The notes: generated from the sequence alone by a model not told the origin. DNA of 64,000 nt from Symbiobacterium sp040797425 (GCF_040797425.1 NZ_JBFNEH010000015.1:4400-68399), one strand, 5' to 3'; counted from the first letter of the stretch, positions 42,052 to 50,859 are shown. Numbers and translations: made by a program.

Positions 42052-43245
42052 ATGTCCACCACTCAGGCTCCCCAGCGCGACCTGGCCCAGCTAAAACAGG
42101 AGATGAAGGCCTACGCCCTGGAGATCGGCCTCGATCTGGTGGGCGTGGCGCCCGCCGACCCCTTCCTGCAGGAGGCCGAGCGCCTGGAGGCGCGCCGGGC
42201 GCGGGGGCACGGGCCGAACCCCTACGAACATCCGGCAATCGACGAGCGGGTGGACCCCCAGCGGTGGCTGCCCGGCGCCCGGGCGATCATCGCCTGCGGC
42301 ATCGCCTACTACCACCCCGACGCCCCACCGCCGCCCAACGGTCGGGCCGCCCTGCGGGGGTGGCTCTCCCGCTACTGCCGGGGGCTGGACTATCACCCGC
42401 TCCTCCACGCCCGGCTGCAGCGGCTGGTCGAGTGGCTGGAGGAGCGGGCGCCGGGCCACCGGCACGTGGCCTATGTGGACACCGGTCCGCCGCTGGACCG
42501 GGCCGTGGCCGAGCGGGCCGGCATCGGCAAGTTCGGCAAGCACACCAACCTGATTACGCGGGAGTACGGCACCTGGGTCTTCCTGGGCGAGGTAGTCACC
42601 ACCCTGCCCCTGCCCCCGGACGAGCCCCAGCCGCCGGCCTGCGGCAGCTGCACCCTCTGCATCGACGCCTGCCCGACCGGGGCGCTCACCGAGTGGCAGT
42701 TGGACTCCAACCGCTGCCTCTCGTACATCACCCAGATGAAAGGAATCATCCCCGCCGAGTTTCGCGCGGCGATGGGCAACCGGCTCTTCGGCTGCGACGA
42801 CTGCCAGGACGTCTGCCCGTACAACCGGCGGGCCCGCCCCTCCCCCCACCCCGAGGTCGCCCCGGCAGACGGCCTGGAGGGCGGCGAGCCCAGCCTCCTC
42901 CGGCTGATGGCCATGACCGGCAGCGAGTTCCGCCGCTGGTTCGGGTCCACCGCGGCGGGCTGGCGGGGGAAGACGACCATCCAGCGCAACGCCGTGATCG
43001 CCCTGGGCAACAGCGGCGACCCTGCGGCGCTGCCGGCGCTGGTGGCGGCACTGGAGAGCGAGAGCGAGGTCATCCGGGCGCATGCCGCATGGGCCCTGGG
43101 GCGCCTCGCCCGCCTGTCCCCGGCCGTCGCACCGGAGGCCCGGGCCGCCCTGGCGGCGCAGCTGCACCGGGAGCAGGCTGCGGCCGTGCGCCTCGAACTG
43201 AACGCGGCGCTGGAAGCGGTGGATGCAGACACTGGGCGGCGGTGA
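42052..43245 (+). CDS. queG: Epoxyqueuosine reductase QueG
   Basis: 397 residues from ATG 42052 (AAGGGTG upstream). QueG removes the epoxide of epoxyqueuosine in tRNA, using cobalamin and two [4Fe-4S] clusters. Cluster cysteines are seen in C197-GSC-TLC-IDAC (197, 200, 203, 207) and C248-DDC-QDVC (248, 251, 255), plus C222 in NRCLSY. The predicted catalytic Asp is D143 (YVDTGP). The C-terminal ~75 residues form HEAT-like repeats (GNSGDPAALPALVAALE, HAAWALGRLAR), as in Firmicute QueG. It has its own promoter. Confidence 0.95.
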   Translation: MSTTQAPQRDLAQLKQEMKAYALEIGLDLVGVAPADPFLQEAERLEARRARGHGPNPYEHPAIDERVDPQRWLPGARAIIACGIAYYHPDAPPPPNGRAALRGWLSRYCRGLDYHPLLHARLQRLVEWLEERAPGHRHVAYVDTGPPLDRAVAERAGIGKFGKHTNLITREYGTWVFLGEVVTTLPLPPDEPQPPACGSCTLCIDACPTGALTEWQLDSNRCLSYITQMKGIIPAEFRAAMGNRLFGCDDCQDVCPYNRRARPSPHPEVAPADGLEGGEPSLLRLMAMTGSEFRRWFGSTAAGWRGKTTIQRNAVIALGNSGDPAALPALVAALESESEVIRAHAAWALGRLARLSPAVAPEARAALAAQLHREQAAAVRLELNAALEAVDADTGRR

Positions 43246-43328
43246 ATAACGCCGCCATGTTCCGGCCAGAATAGCAAGCAGAGGCAGCCCATATTTCGGC
43301 GCCTCTGCTATGCCCATTCTTGGTGGTC

Positions 43329-43370
43329 AGGGAGCCGTCCTGGCGGTGAGGGGCGGCTCCCTGGCCTTTT
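43329..43370 (+). terminator. Terminator of queG
   Basis: AGGGAGCCG and CGGCTCCCT pair, followed by GGCC and TTTT. A second hairpin (GCAGAGGC/GCCTCTGC) lies between it and the stop. Confidence 0.7.
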
Positions 43371-43371
43371 C

Positions 43372-44334
43372 TCAGTCGCCGGCCCGGGCGGTATCGGCAA
43401 GGGCGGCGCGCCGGGCCACGGCCTGCGCCGACTGCTCGTCGGCGTGGTAGGAGGAGCGCACCAGCGGGCCAGACTCACAGTGGGCAAAGCCCCGCTTCAG
43501 GGCCTCCTCCCGGAGGTGTGCGAACTCGGCGGGCGTGTAGAACTTCTCTACCGCCAGGTGGCGGGCTGTGGGCCGGAGATACTGGCCGAAGGTGACGATG
43601 TCCACGCGGGCGGCCCGCAGATCGTCCATCGCCTCGTAGAGCTCGGCCATGGTCTCGCCCAGGCCGACCATGATGGAAGACTTGGTGCGCACCTGCGGCT
43701 TCATCTCCTTGGCGCGCCGGAGCAGCTCCAGGGAGCGGTCATACTTCGCCTTCGACCGCACCCGGTCCGAGAGGCGGCGCACGGTCTCGATGTTGTGGTT
43801 GAGCACATCGGGCTCTGCCGCCATCACCTCGGCCAGGGCGTCCCAGTTGCCCATGAAGTCGGGAATCAGCACCTCGACGCCGGTGAGGGGGTTCTTCCGC
43901 CGGATGGCCCGGATGGTCTCGGCGAAAACCCGTGCCCCGCCGTCGGGCAGGTCATCGCGGGCCACCGAGGTGACCACCACATGGCGGAGGTTGAGCTGGG
44001 CGCAGGCGTCGGCCACCCGCTCGGGCTCGTCCAGGTCGAGCCCGCGGGGCACGCCGGAGGTCACGGCGCAGAAGCCGCAGTTGCGGGTGCAGATGTCCCC
44101 CAGGATCATGAACGTCGCCGTGCGCCGGTTCCAGCACTCGAAGATGTTCGGGCAACGGGCCTCTTCGCAGACGGTGTGAAGCCCCTGGGCGCGCATCAGC
44201 CGCTTCAGCTCGGAGAAGCCCGGGTCAGTCTGCAGCTGAATCTTCAGCCACGCGGGTTTCCGCCCCACATCCGCCCGGGCGCGGCTGGGAAGGACGGGAA
44301 GCTCCAGGTCGGGATCGATCCGGAACTCGGCCAT
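43372..44334 (-). CDS. lipA: Lipoyl synthase LipA
   Basis: 320 residues. Radical-SAM enzyme that inserts two sulfurs into octanoyl groups on carrier proteins. Auxiliary cluster cysteines C56, C61 and C67 (CEEARCPNIFEC) and SAM-cluster cysteines C82, C86 and C89 (CTRNCGFC) are all present. Also seen are the conserved RSSYHAD near the C-terminus and a VVTSVARDDLPDGG motif. It could supply lipoate to the E2 protein encoded at 61957-63363. Convergent with queG. Confidence 0.96.
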   Translation of the reverse strand: MAEFRIDPDLELPVLPSRARADVGRKPAWLKIQLQTDPGFSELKRLMRAQGLHTVCEEARCPNIFECWNRRTATFMILGDICTRNCGFCAVTSGVPRGLDLDEPERVADACAQLNLRHVVVTSVARDDLPDGGARVFAETIRAIRRKNPLTGVEVLIPDFMGNWDALAEVMAAEPDVLNHNIETVRRLSDRVRSKAKYDRSLELLRRAKEMKPQVRTKSSIMVGLGETMAELYEAMDDLRAARVDIVTFGQYLRPTARHLAVEKFYTPAEFAHLREEALKRGFAHCESGPLVRSSYHADEQSAQAVARRAALADTARAGD

Positions 44335-44485
44335 CGTCTCACCTCACATGCCCCCAGTCTACCCGCTTTTGGCTGCGGGCGCAACGCAGGTCCCGTTTCG
44401 CTGGCAAATCACAGCACCAGAAAGGGTAGCGTATGGTACAATTTACTTGGTGTGTTCTTACTTCAAGCCGGGGAGGAACACCATC

Positions 44486-45235
44486 GTGGAAGAACGCCAG
44501 CCGCACATCCAGTGCCTCCCGGGCGACATCGCACCCTTCGTCCTGCTGCCCGGCGACCCGGGACGCATCGACGCGATCGCCGCACAGCTCGACCGGTGGG
44601 AGCCAGTCGCCTGCAACCGTGAGTACCGAACCATCACCGGCACCTTCCGGGGCATGCCCGTCTCCGCCACCTCCACCGGCATCGGCGGCCCCTCCACCGC
44701 CATTGCGGCCGAGGAGTTGATCCGCATCGGGGCGCGGGTGCTGATCCGCGTGGGCAGCGCCGGCGCGCTGCAGCCCCACATCCGGGTGGGCGACCTGCTG
44801 ATCGCCGTCGGGGCCGTGCGCGAGGAAGGGGCCAGCGCCATGTACGTTCCCGTCCACTACCCCGCGGTGAGCGACCACAGCGTCCTCGCCGCGCTGGTCG
44901 AGGCGGCGGCGAAGCTGGGCGTCACCGCCCACGCCGGCGTGGTGCGCAGCCATGACAGCTTCTACACCGACCGGGAAGACGAGATCACCCGCTTCTGGGC
45001 GGGCAAGGGCGTCCTCGGATCCGACATGGAGACAGCCACGCTCCTCACCGTGGCCCGCCTGCGCGGCGCCCGGGCCGGAAGCGTGCTCAATGTGGTCGTG
45101 CCGGCCGAAGGCGGGCTGGAGGAAGGGATCAACGACCTCGTGGCAGGAAAGGAGGCGGCGCACAAGGGCGAGACAGCGGAGATTCAGGTTGCACTGCACG
45201 CACTTCATGCCCTGTGGACGGTCGAAACTCGCTAG
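44486..45235 (+). CDS. Nucleoside phosphorylase (uridine phosphorylase type)
   Basis: 249 residues from GTG 44486 (GGGGAGGAA upstream); the frame is open from 44348. It belongs to the PNP_UDP_1 family: LLPGDPGRIDAI, TSTGIGGPSTAIA, LIRVGSAGALQP and GSDMETATLLTVARL are the phosphate, nucleoside and ribose segments. It splits a nucleoside with phosphate to a base and ribose-1-phosphate. The ECF S component begins 11 bases downstream, so the imported compound is probably its substrate. Uridine versus other nucleosides cannot be settled. Confidence 0.9.
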   Translation: MEERQPHIQCLPGDIAPFVLLPGDPGRIDAIAAQLDRWEPVACNREYRTITGTFRGMPVSATSTGIGGPSTAIAAEELIRIGARVLIRVGSAGALQPHIRVGDLLIAVGAVREEGASAMYVPVHYPAVSDHSVLAALVEAAAKLGVTAHAGVVRSHDSFYTDREDEITRFWAGKGVLGSDMETATLLTVARLRGARAGSVLNVVVPAEGGLEEGINDLVAGKEAAHKGETAEIQVALHALHALWTVETR

Positions 45236-45246
45236 GAGGTGCTCGC

Positions 45247-45855
45247 ATGGCTTCGCAGCAGAAGAACGTCTGGGCGTTCCGGTTCACGACCCTCTCGCTG
45301 GTTCTGATTCCGGTTGCCGTGGGCATCAACTACGTCGGCAAGCTGTTCGCCGCTGCGCTCAAACTCCCGCTCTGGCTCGACTCCATCGGCACCGTCCTCG
45401 CCGGTATGCTGGCCGGGCCCTGGATCGGCGCCATCTCGGGTGCCGTCAACAACATCATCTTCGGCATCACCGCCGACCCGGTCTCATTCTGGTACCTGAT
45501 CACCTCCATCGTCATCGGTCTGCTGGTCGGTTACCTCGCCATGACGGGCTGGATCCGCACCTTCCCGCGGGCCGTCGTGCTGGGCCTCATCGTGGCCCTG
45601 GCCGCTGCGATCGTCTCCACGCCGATCAACGTCATGCTGTGGGAGGGCACCACCGGCAACGTCTGGGGCGACGCGCTCTACACGGTGCTCCGTGACGGCG
45701 GCACGCCCGTCTGGATCGCCTCGTTCATCGACGAGCTGGTCGTCGACCTGCTGGACAAGGTGATCACGGTCATCATCTCCTTCCTGATCTTCAAGGCCCT
45801 GCCGCAGCGGCTCATCGGCCTCTTTGCCGGCACGGATCAGGTGGAGAAGCTCTAG
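45247..45855 (+). CDS. ECF transporter S component
   Basis: 202 residues from ATG 45247 (AGGAGGTG upstream). Six or so helices, starting with RFTTLSLVLIPVAVGINYVG, and a loop containing LDSIGTVLAGMLAGPWIGA, match ECF substrate-binding components. The tail is soluble. Its ligand specificity is set by this subunit. The adjacent phosphorylase suggests a nucleoside-like ligand; this is inference. A hairpin follows before ecfT, which may lower the downstream yield. Confidence 0.85.
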   Translation: MASQQKNVWAFRFTTLSLVLIPVAVGINYVGKLFAAALKLPLWLDSIGTVLAGMLAGPWIGAISGAVNNIIFGITADPVSFWYLITSIVIGLLVGYLAMTGWIRTFPRAVVLGLIVALAAAIVSTPINVMLWEGTTGNVWGDALYTVLRDGGTPVWIASFIDELVVDLLDKVITVIISFLIFKALPQRLIGLFAGTDQVEKL

Positions 45856-45894
45856 CCGGTCCTTCCCCTGCTTCTGGCCCGCTTGGCAAAACGA

Positions 45895-45923
45895 CGCCGG
45901 GGCTGTCTCTGTCAGCCCCGGCG
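45895..45923. terminator. GC hairpin between ECF S and T genes
   Basis: CGCCGGGGCTG and CAGCCCCGGCG pair perfectly over eleven bases with a seven-base loop; no T-run. A related palindrome occurs at 48439-48477. Confidence 0.5.
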
Positions 45924-45949
45924 CCATTGTAACAGGCAGGTGACCCCCC

Positions 45950-46717
45950 TTGCAGAACACCCTTTACGTGCCCGGCGACTCGTGGGTGCACCGGTTAGAC
46001 CCAGTCTCCAAGATCCTCCTCACCGTGGTGGGCCTGGTCCTGACGTTCGTGCTGCCGGGCCACCTCCTCCCGGCCCTCCTCCTGGCCGCCATGCTGGTCC
46101 TGCTGGGAACGGCCGGCGTCCTGCGCCGGGTGTGGGCCGTCTTCGCCGGGGTGGCGCTGATCGCCATCACCTTCTTCGTCGTCCAGGGGCTCGTCTACGC
46201 CGGCAACGCGACCCCGGCGCTCACGCTGGGCCCGCTCACGTTCTACCGCGAAGGCCTGCTCCTGGGGCTCCGGCTCACCTTCCGGCTTTACAACATCCTG
46301 GCCTCCACGCTCATCCTGATCCTCACGACCCGCCCCTCCGACCTGGTGGAGTCCCTGGTGCGCCGGGGGCTGCCGTCCCGCTTCGGCTACGTCATCATCG
46401 CGGTGCTCCAGATCATCCCCATCATGGTCGAGGCCGCCGGGCGCATCACCGACGCCCAGCGCTCCCGGGGCATGGAGACCGAGGGGAGCCTCTGGGTGCG
46501 CATGCGCGCCTTTATCCCCCTCATGGGGCCGCTGGTCACCTCCTCGCTCATCGCCACCGAGGAGCGGGCTCTGGCGCTGGAGGTGCGCGGGTTCGCCTCA
46601 AACCGGAAACCCACGTTCCTCAATGACGAGACGATCCCGAGCTACGCCTGGCCGGTGCGGATTGCCGCCCTGGCCGTGCTCCTGCTCGGCATCGCGGGGC
46701 GGGTGATGCTGTCATGA
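45950..46717 (+). CDS. ECF transporter T component (EcfT)
   Basis: 255 residues from TTG 45950 (GGCAGGTGA upstream). EcfT links the S component with the two ATPases. Membrane helices lie in the first ~125 residues and at the C-terminus. The coupling-helix signature is seen twice: a SRGMETEGS-type Ala-Arg-Gly region near 175-183 and EVRGFASNRKP near 212-222. Its stop overlaps the next start by four bases (ATGA). Confidence 0.9.
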   Translation: MQNTLYVPGDSWVHRLDPVSKILLTVVGLVLTFVLPGHLLPALLLAAMLVLLGTAGVLRRVWAVFAGVALIAITFFVVQGLVYAGNATPALTLGPLTFYREGLLLGLRLTFRLYNILASTLILILTTRPSDLVESLVRRGLPSRFGYVIIAVLQIIPIMVEAAGRITDAQRSRGMETEGSLWVRMRAFIPLMGPLVTSSLIATEERALALEVRGFASNRKPTFLNDETIPSYAWPVRIAALAVLLLGIAGRVMLS

Positions 46718-47568
46718 GCGTGATCAAGGTCGAGAACCTGCGCTACCGCTATCCCCGGCAGACGGAGCTGGCCCTGGACGGCATCAGCTTCACGGTGGAG
46801 CCGGGGGAGTTCGTGGGTATCGTCGGCCCCAACAAGGCGGGCAAGTCAACCCTCTGCCAGGCGCTGGTGGGCCTGGTGCCCCACTTCTACAAGGGCGCCA
46901 TCGGCGGCCGGGTGGAGGTGGCGGGCCTGGACGTGCACGCCACACCGGTGGCCGAGGTGAGCCGCAAGGCCGGCATCGTGTTCCAGAGCCCGTTCACGCA
47001 GATGTCCGGGGCCAAGTTCAGCGTGTACGAGGAGGTCGCCTTCGGCCTGGAGCGCGCCGGCATCCCGCGGGAGGAGATGCTCCGGCGCATCGAGTGGGCC
47101 CTCCGGCTCCTCGGGCTCTGGGAACTGCGCGATCGCAACCCCTTCGCCCTCTCCGGCGGGCAGATGCAGCGGCTGGCCATCGCCTCGGTGCTGGTGATGC
47201 AGCCGGAGGTGCTGATCCTGGACGAGCCCACCTCGCAGCTGGACCCGGCGGGGACAAGCGAGGTCTTCGCCGCGGTGACCGACCTCTGCCGGCAGGGCAT
47301 GACGGTGGTCATGGCCGAGCACAAGGTGGACCGCATCGCCGCCCGGGCCGACAAGGTGCTGGTGCTGGACCGGGGCCAGGTGCTGGCCTGGGGCCCGCCC
47401 GGCGTGGTGTTCAGCCGGGAGGGGCTCGAGGAGCGCGGCGTGGCCGTCCCCGCCGTGACGGTCGCCGCCCGGGAACTGGGCTGGCAGGAGCCCGACGGAA
47501 CCTACCCCGTCACCGTGGAGGCGGCGGTTCGGATTGGAGGTGCGGCGCTTGGCCGAGATCAGGGTTAA
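46714..47568 (+). CDS. ECF transporter ATPase A1
   Basis: 284 residues. Walker A is GPNKAGKST (family consensus with Lys after Asn), Q-loop VFQSP, signature LSGGQMQRL, Walker B ending LILDEP, D-loop SQLD, H-loop MAEHKVD. It is catalytically complete. Overlaps the T gene by 4 and the second ATPase gene by 20 bases, so expression is coupled. Confidence 0.92.
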   Translation: MSVIKVENLRYRYPRQTELALDGISFTVEPGEFVGIVGPNKAGKSTLCQALVGLVPHFYKGAIGGRVEVAGLDVHATPVAEVSRKAGIVFQSPFTQMSGAKFSVYEEVAFGLERAGIPREEMLRRIEWALRLLGLWELRDRNPFALSGGQMQRLAIASVLVMQPEVLILDEPTSQLDPAGTSEVFAAVTDLCRQGMTVVMAEHKVDRIAARADKVLVLDRGQVLAWGPPGVVFSREGLEERGVAVPAVTVAARELGWQEPDGTYPVTVEAAVRIGGAALGRDQG

Positions 47569-48367
47569 CGACCTGCACTTCCACTACACGCCCGGCGTGG
47601 AGGTGCTGCGGGGCATCAGCCTGACGATATCGCCCGGGGCGGTGGCCATCATCGGGCAGAACGGGGCGGGCAAGTCGACCTTCGTCCGGCTGCTCAACGG
47701 CCTGTTGAAACCAACCGCGGGCGAGGTGCTGGTGGACGGGGTCTCCACCCGCTCCACCACCGTGGCCACCATGGCCCGCAAGGTGGGGCTGGTCTTCCAG
47801 AACCCCACCGACCAGCTGTTCAAGAGCCGGGTCCTGGACGAGGTGATGTTCGGCCCCCTCAACCTGGGGCTGAGCCAGGAGGAAGCCCGGCAGCGGGCCG
47901 AGGCCGCCCTCGAGCGGGTGGGCCTTACCGGCGCCGCAGACCACAACCCCTACGACCTGGGGCTCGCGGAGCGGAAGCTGGTCACCATCGCCAGCGTGCT
48001 GGCCATGGAGACGCCGGTGGTAATCCTCGACGAGCCTACCATCGCCCAGGACATGACGGGCGTGCGTCAGATCGGCGCGATCGTCACGTGGCTCAGGGAC
48101 CAGGGGCGCACGGTGATCACCATCACCCACGACATGGACTTCGTCGCCCGCTACTTCGACCGGGTCCTGGTCTTCCAGGACGGGCAGGTGCTGGCCGACG
48201 GCCCCGCACAGGCGGTCTTCGCCCAGCCCGACCTGCTCCGGCGGGCCGGCCTCGAACCGCCGCAGATCACGGTGCTGGGGCGGGAGCTGGGCCTCCCCGA
48301 CCCGCCGCTCACCGTGGAGGCGTTCGTGGCACAGGTGCGGGACATGGCGAAGAACGGAGCGCAGTAG
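47549..48367 (+). CDS. ECF transporter ATPase A2 with degenerate signature
   Basis: 272 residues from TTG 47549 (GGAGGTG upstream; the TTG at 47534 lacks one). Walker A GQNGAGKST, Q-loop VFQNP, Walker B ending VILDEP and H-loop ITHDMD are standard, but the LSGGQ position reads DLGLAERKL. With one canonical and one altered signature, the A1/A2 dimer would have two unequal ATP sites. A similar sequence is known in a CbiO-like subgroup, so it is not damage. Confidence 0.9.
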   Translation: MAEIRVNDLHFHYTPGVEVLRGISLTISPGAVAIIGQNGAGKSTFVRLLNGLLKPTAGEVLVDGVSTRSTTVATMARKVGLVFQNPTDQLFKSRVLDEVMFGPLNLGLSQEEARQRAEAALERVGLTGAADHNPYDLGLAERKLVTIASVLAMETPVVILDEPTIAQDMTGVRQIGAIVTWLRDQGRTVITITHDMDFVARYFDRVLVFQDGQVLADGPAQAVFAQPDLLRRAGLEPPQITVLGRELGLPDPPLTVEAFVAQVRDMAKNGAQ

Positions 48368-48369
48368 AA

Positions 48370-48409
48370 GGCAGCCGGGCGGACCGGACAGGTGATCCGC
48401 CCGGCTGCC
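48370..48409. terminator. GC hairpin after the ECF operon
   Basis: GGCAGCCGGGCGGA and TCCGCCCGGCTGCC pair perfectly over fourteen bases; no T-run. It begins three bases after the ATPase stop. Confidence 0.6.
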
Positions 48410-48438
48410 GCGTCTGGCGCGGGCTGCGCCGGTGCAGG

Positions 48439-48477
48439 ACGAAGCCGGGGCTGTGGATGACACAGCCCCGGCTTCGT
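48439..48477. terminator. 17-bp perfect hairpin between convergent operons
   Basis: ACGAAGCCGGGGCTGTG and CACAGCCCCGGCTTCGT pair across five bases. It sits between the ECF and decarboxylase operons and may stop both. Its core GCCGGGGCTG/CAGCCCCGGC is the same as at 45895-45923. Confidence 0.65.
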
Positions 48478-48497
48478 GTGCCCGGTCCGGCCGCCCG

Positions 48498-49451
48498 TCA
48501 GAACGGAGTATGGGATCCGATGTAACAGGCGATGCCGCGGTCCATGAACAGCCGCTGCAGCGGCACCAGGTGCTCGAGGGGCAGCGAATCCACGTCCTTG
48601 TACTCGTAGACCTTGCCCAGCTGCGTGTACTTGGAGTCGCCCATGCGGTGGAACGGCAGCAGGTTGATCTCCGTCAGGCCGACGTCGCGCATGAAGTCGG
48701 CCGTGGCCTCCATGTTCTCCATGTCGTCGTTGAAGCCGGGGATCACCGGGATGCGCAGCACCAGCCGTCCTCCCCAGGAGGAGGCCGCCAGGGCCCGGAT
48801 GTTCGTCAGGATCTGCTCGTTGGAGACCTGCGTGCCGGCCTTGTGCTTCCCAGGGTCCATGTGCTTTACATCGATGAAGGCGAAGTTCACGTACTTGAAC
48901 GCCTGCAACAGGTGATCCGTATCGACGCAGGCACTGGTCTCGACTGCCGTGTGCACGTAACCCTCCTGGCAGCGCTTGAGCATCGCGACGATGAACTCCC
49001 GCTGCAAGAGCGGCTCGCCGCCGGAGAAGGTGACGCCGCCGTCTCCGCCCCAGTACTGCCGATCCCGGTCGATGATGCGCCAGAGCTCCTGGACCGTCAT
49101 CTCCCGGCCGGCGACGCCCAGCGCACCCCACAGGCAGGCCTGGGCGCAGTTGAAGGTCGTGCAGGTGCGGCACTTCGCGCGGTCGATCTCCAGCTGCCCC
49201 TCTGTGTGGCCGGACGAAGTGATGGCACCCTGGGGACACGCCTTGATGCACTGGGTGCACCCGTTGGCCACGTGCTTGCACTTGGCGTCGCGGAACAACA
49301 GCTGCTTCCGCGGCTCCATTCCTTCCGGGTTGGCACACCAGGCGCAGCGCAGCGGACAGCCACTCAGGAACACCAGCGTTCGACAGCCGGGACCGTCGTG
49401 TACAGAGTAACCTTGAATGTCGAATACCAGCCCCGTTACCTGGCGCATCAC
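48498..49451 (-). CDS. hpdA: Glycyl-radical enzyme activase (HpdA-like)
   Basis: 317 residues; GTG 49451 or ATG 49448 (GGGGGTGAT upstream). Radical-SAM activase: cluster cysteines are in CPLRCAWC after FLSG, the SAM region is GVTFSGGEPLLQ, and two ferredoxin-like clusters are inserted (CKHVANGCTQCIKACP and CRTCTTFNCAQAC), as in activases of larger glycyl-radical enzymes. It would remove a hydrogen from the C-terminal Gly of the decarboxylase large subunit using SAM. Last gene of the operon. Confidence 0.92.
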   Translation of the reverse strand: MMRQVTGLVFDIQGYSVHDGPGCRTLVFLSGCPLRCAWCANPEGMEPRKQLLFRDAKCKHVANGCTQCIKACPQGAITSSGHTEGQLEIDRAKCRTCTTFNCAQACLWGALGVAGREMTVQELWRIIDRDRQYWGGDGGVTFSGGEPLLQREFIVAMLKRCQEGYVHTAVETSACVDTDHLLQAFKYVNFAFIDVKHMDPGKHKAGTQVSNEQILTNIRALAASSWGGRLVLRIPVIPGFNDDMENMEATADFMRDVGLTEINLLPFHRMGDSKYTQLGKVYEYKDVDSLPLEHLVPLQRLFMDRGIACYIGSHTPF

Positions 49452-49475
49452 ATCACCCCCGCGTTGGCGAGACCC

Positions 49476-50783
49476 CTAACCGATATCCGGAACCTCCTGC
49501 ACAGCCTGCTCCCGCTCGGCGGCCATCGGCAGGATCAGGGCGGCCACCGCGGAAACCACGTAGGAGCCCAGGGCGAACAGGATGGAGTTCATGTAGCTGC
49601 CGGAGATGTCGTAGAGGAAGCCGCCCATGAAGCTGCCCACCGCCGGGCCGATGCCCATGACGATGAGGGTGCCGAGGCCCCAGATCTTGCCCATGGACTT
49701 GTTGCCGTACACGGCGCCCACGTAACCGGCCACGCCGCCGGGCTCGATCGCCCAGTAGATGGCGAACAGGATGCAGGAGATGACGGCCAGGGCCATGGAG
49801 CGGCCGGAGCCCATGAGCAGCAGGCAGGCCAGGATGCCCATCGCCGGCGCGAAAATCAGCATGTTCTTGCGGGCCCTGATCTCGTCGCCCACCCGCGAGA
49901 CGAGCTTGTCGGCGACGATGCCCATGACCGGCATGGTCACGATGCCGGCCAGGCCGATGGCCACGTACAGGTTGGTGGCCATGTTGGCGTCGTAGCCGGC
50001 GTCGATGGTCCAGAAGCTCACGATCTGGCTCCAGATCAGGAACTCGGCGAGCATCGAGCTGAGGAACGCAATGATGGCGCCCCAGATCGGGAACGTGCTG
50101 AAAGCCTCCTTGATGGTCCAGAGGCGCTGGTTCCGGGCGGCCGCCGCGGCGTCGCTCTTCCCGAGGCCGAAGGGCTTGCCGCCGTAATCGGCCGGGTTTC
50201 GGCGGGCCAGGAAGCCGGCGATGACCAGCGCCACGAACACCACGGCAGCCAGGTAGACCATGGCCGCGCGCCAGTCGGTGGTCTTGAGCACGTTCTTGAC
50301 GATCTGGCTCAGCACCACCTGCGCCAGCGGGGCGCCGGCGAAGGCGATGCCCCACATGGTGGCGTACGTCTGGCCAACGTACCACTTGCGCACGGAGACG
50401 GTGGACGAGACCCACAGCATGCCCGTGCCGACGCCGGCGAACAGGGCGTAGACCGCCAGGTACGCATAGTAGCTCTGCACCCGGGAGGTCAGCAGGAAGC
50501 CCAGGGCGCAGAAAACGGCACCGGTCCAATAGGCCGGGCGGGTGCCCCAGCGGTCAACGACCATGCCGCTGAAGAAGGCCGTGACCGCGTAGACCGTCAT
50601 CATCAGCGAGTAGCCCAGCGACGTCTGTGCGGTCGTCCAGCCGGTGGACTCCCGCATGGGGCCCAGGAGCACGGAGAAGGTGGAACGGAAGCCAAAGAGG
50701 CAGAAGAGCGCCAGGAAAGCGGCCGCCACAACCATGTACCCGGTGCGCCGGAGTTCCTGTTCGGTGGAAACCTTCGTTCCCAC
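49476..50783 (-). CDS. MFS transporter of OFA type in hpd operon
   Basis: 435 residues and twelve helices. The MFS motif between helices 2 and 3 is GMVVDRWGTRPAYW, and the second-half counterpart is GIVADKLVSRVGDEIRARK. Overall look is that of the oxalate/formate antiporter (OFA) group of monocarboxylate transporters. Located between hpdC and the activase gene, it probably imports 4-hydroxyphenylacetate or exports the product. Direction and ligand are inferred from position alone. Confidence 0.85.
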   Translation of the reverse strand: MGTKVSTEQELRRTGYMVVAAAFLALFCLFGFRSTFSVLLGPMRESTGWTTAQTSLGYSLMMTVYAVTAFFSGMVVDRWGTRPAYWTGAVFCALGFLLTSRVQSYYAYLAVYALFAGVGTGMLWVSSTVSVRKWYVGQTYATMWGIAFAGAPLAQVVLSQIVKNVLKTTDWRAAMVYLAAVVFVALVIAGFLARRNPADYGGKPFGLGKSDAAAAARNQRLWTIKEAFSTFPIWGAIIAFLSSMLAEFLIWSQIVSFWTIDAGYDANMATNLYVAIGLAGIVTMPVMGIVADKLVSRVGDEIRARKNMLIFAPAMGILACLLLMGSGRSMALAVISCILFAIYWAIEPGGVAGYVGAVYGNKSMGKIWGLGTLIVMGIGPAVGSFMGGFLYDISGSYMNSILFALGSYVVSAVAALILPMAAEREQAVQEVPDIG

Positions 50784-50800
50784 GGGATATCCTCCTCTCC

Positions 50801-50850
50801 AAAACGGTGAGCCCCGCCGGGCCCGCCGCGTCGCGGCCCCGGCGGGGCTC
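50801..50850 (-). terminator. Intercistronic hairpin between hpdC and the MFS gene
   Basis: On the minus strand GAGCCCCGCCGG and CCGGCGGGGCTC pair (12 bp) and ACCGTTTT follows. It could reduce transcription into the MFS and activase genes, giving more HpdBC than helper proteins. Confidence 0.55.
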
Positions 50851-50859
50851 GTTTCCCCT

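Noticed and set aside
48432..50810. 792-codon plus-strand frame opposite hpdA and the MFS gene
   Set aside because: Shadow; His/Asp/Gln-rich and crosses two well-supported genes and intergenic hairpins.
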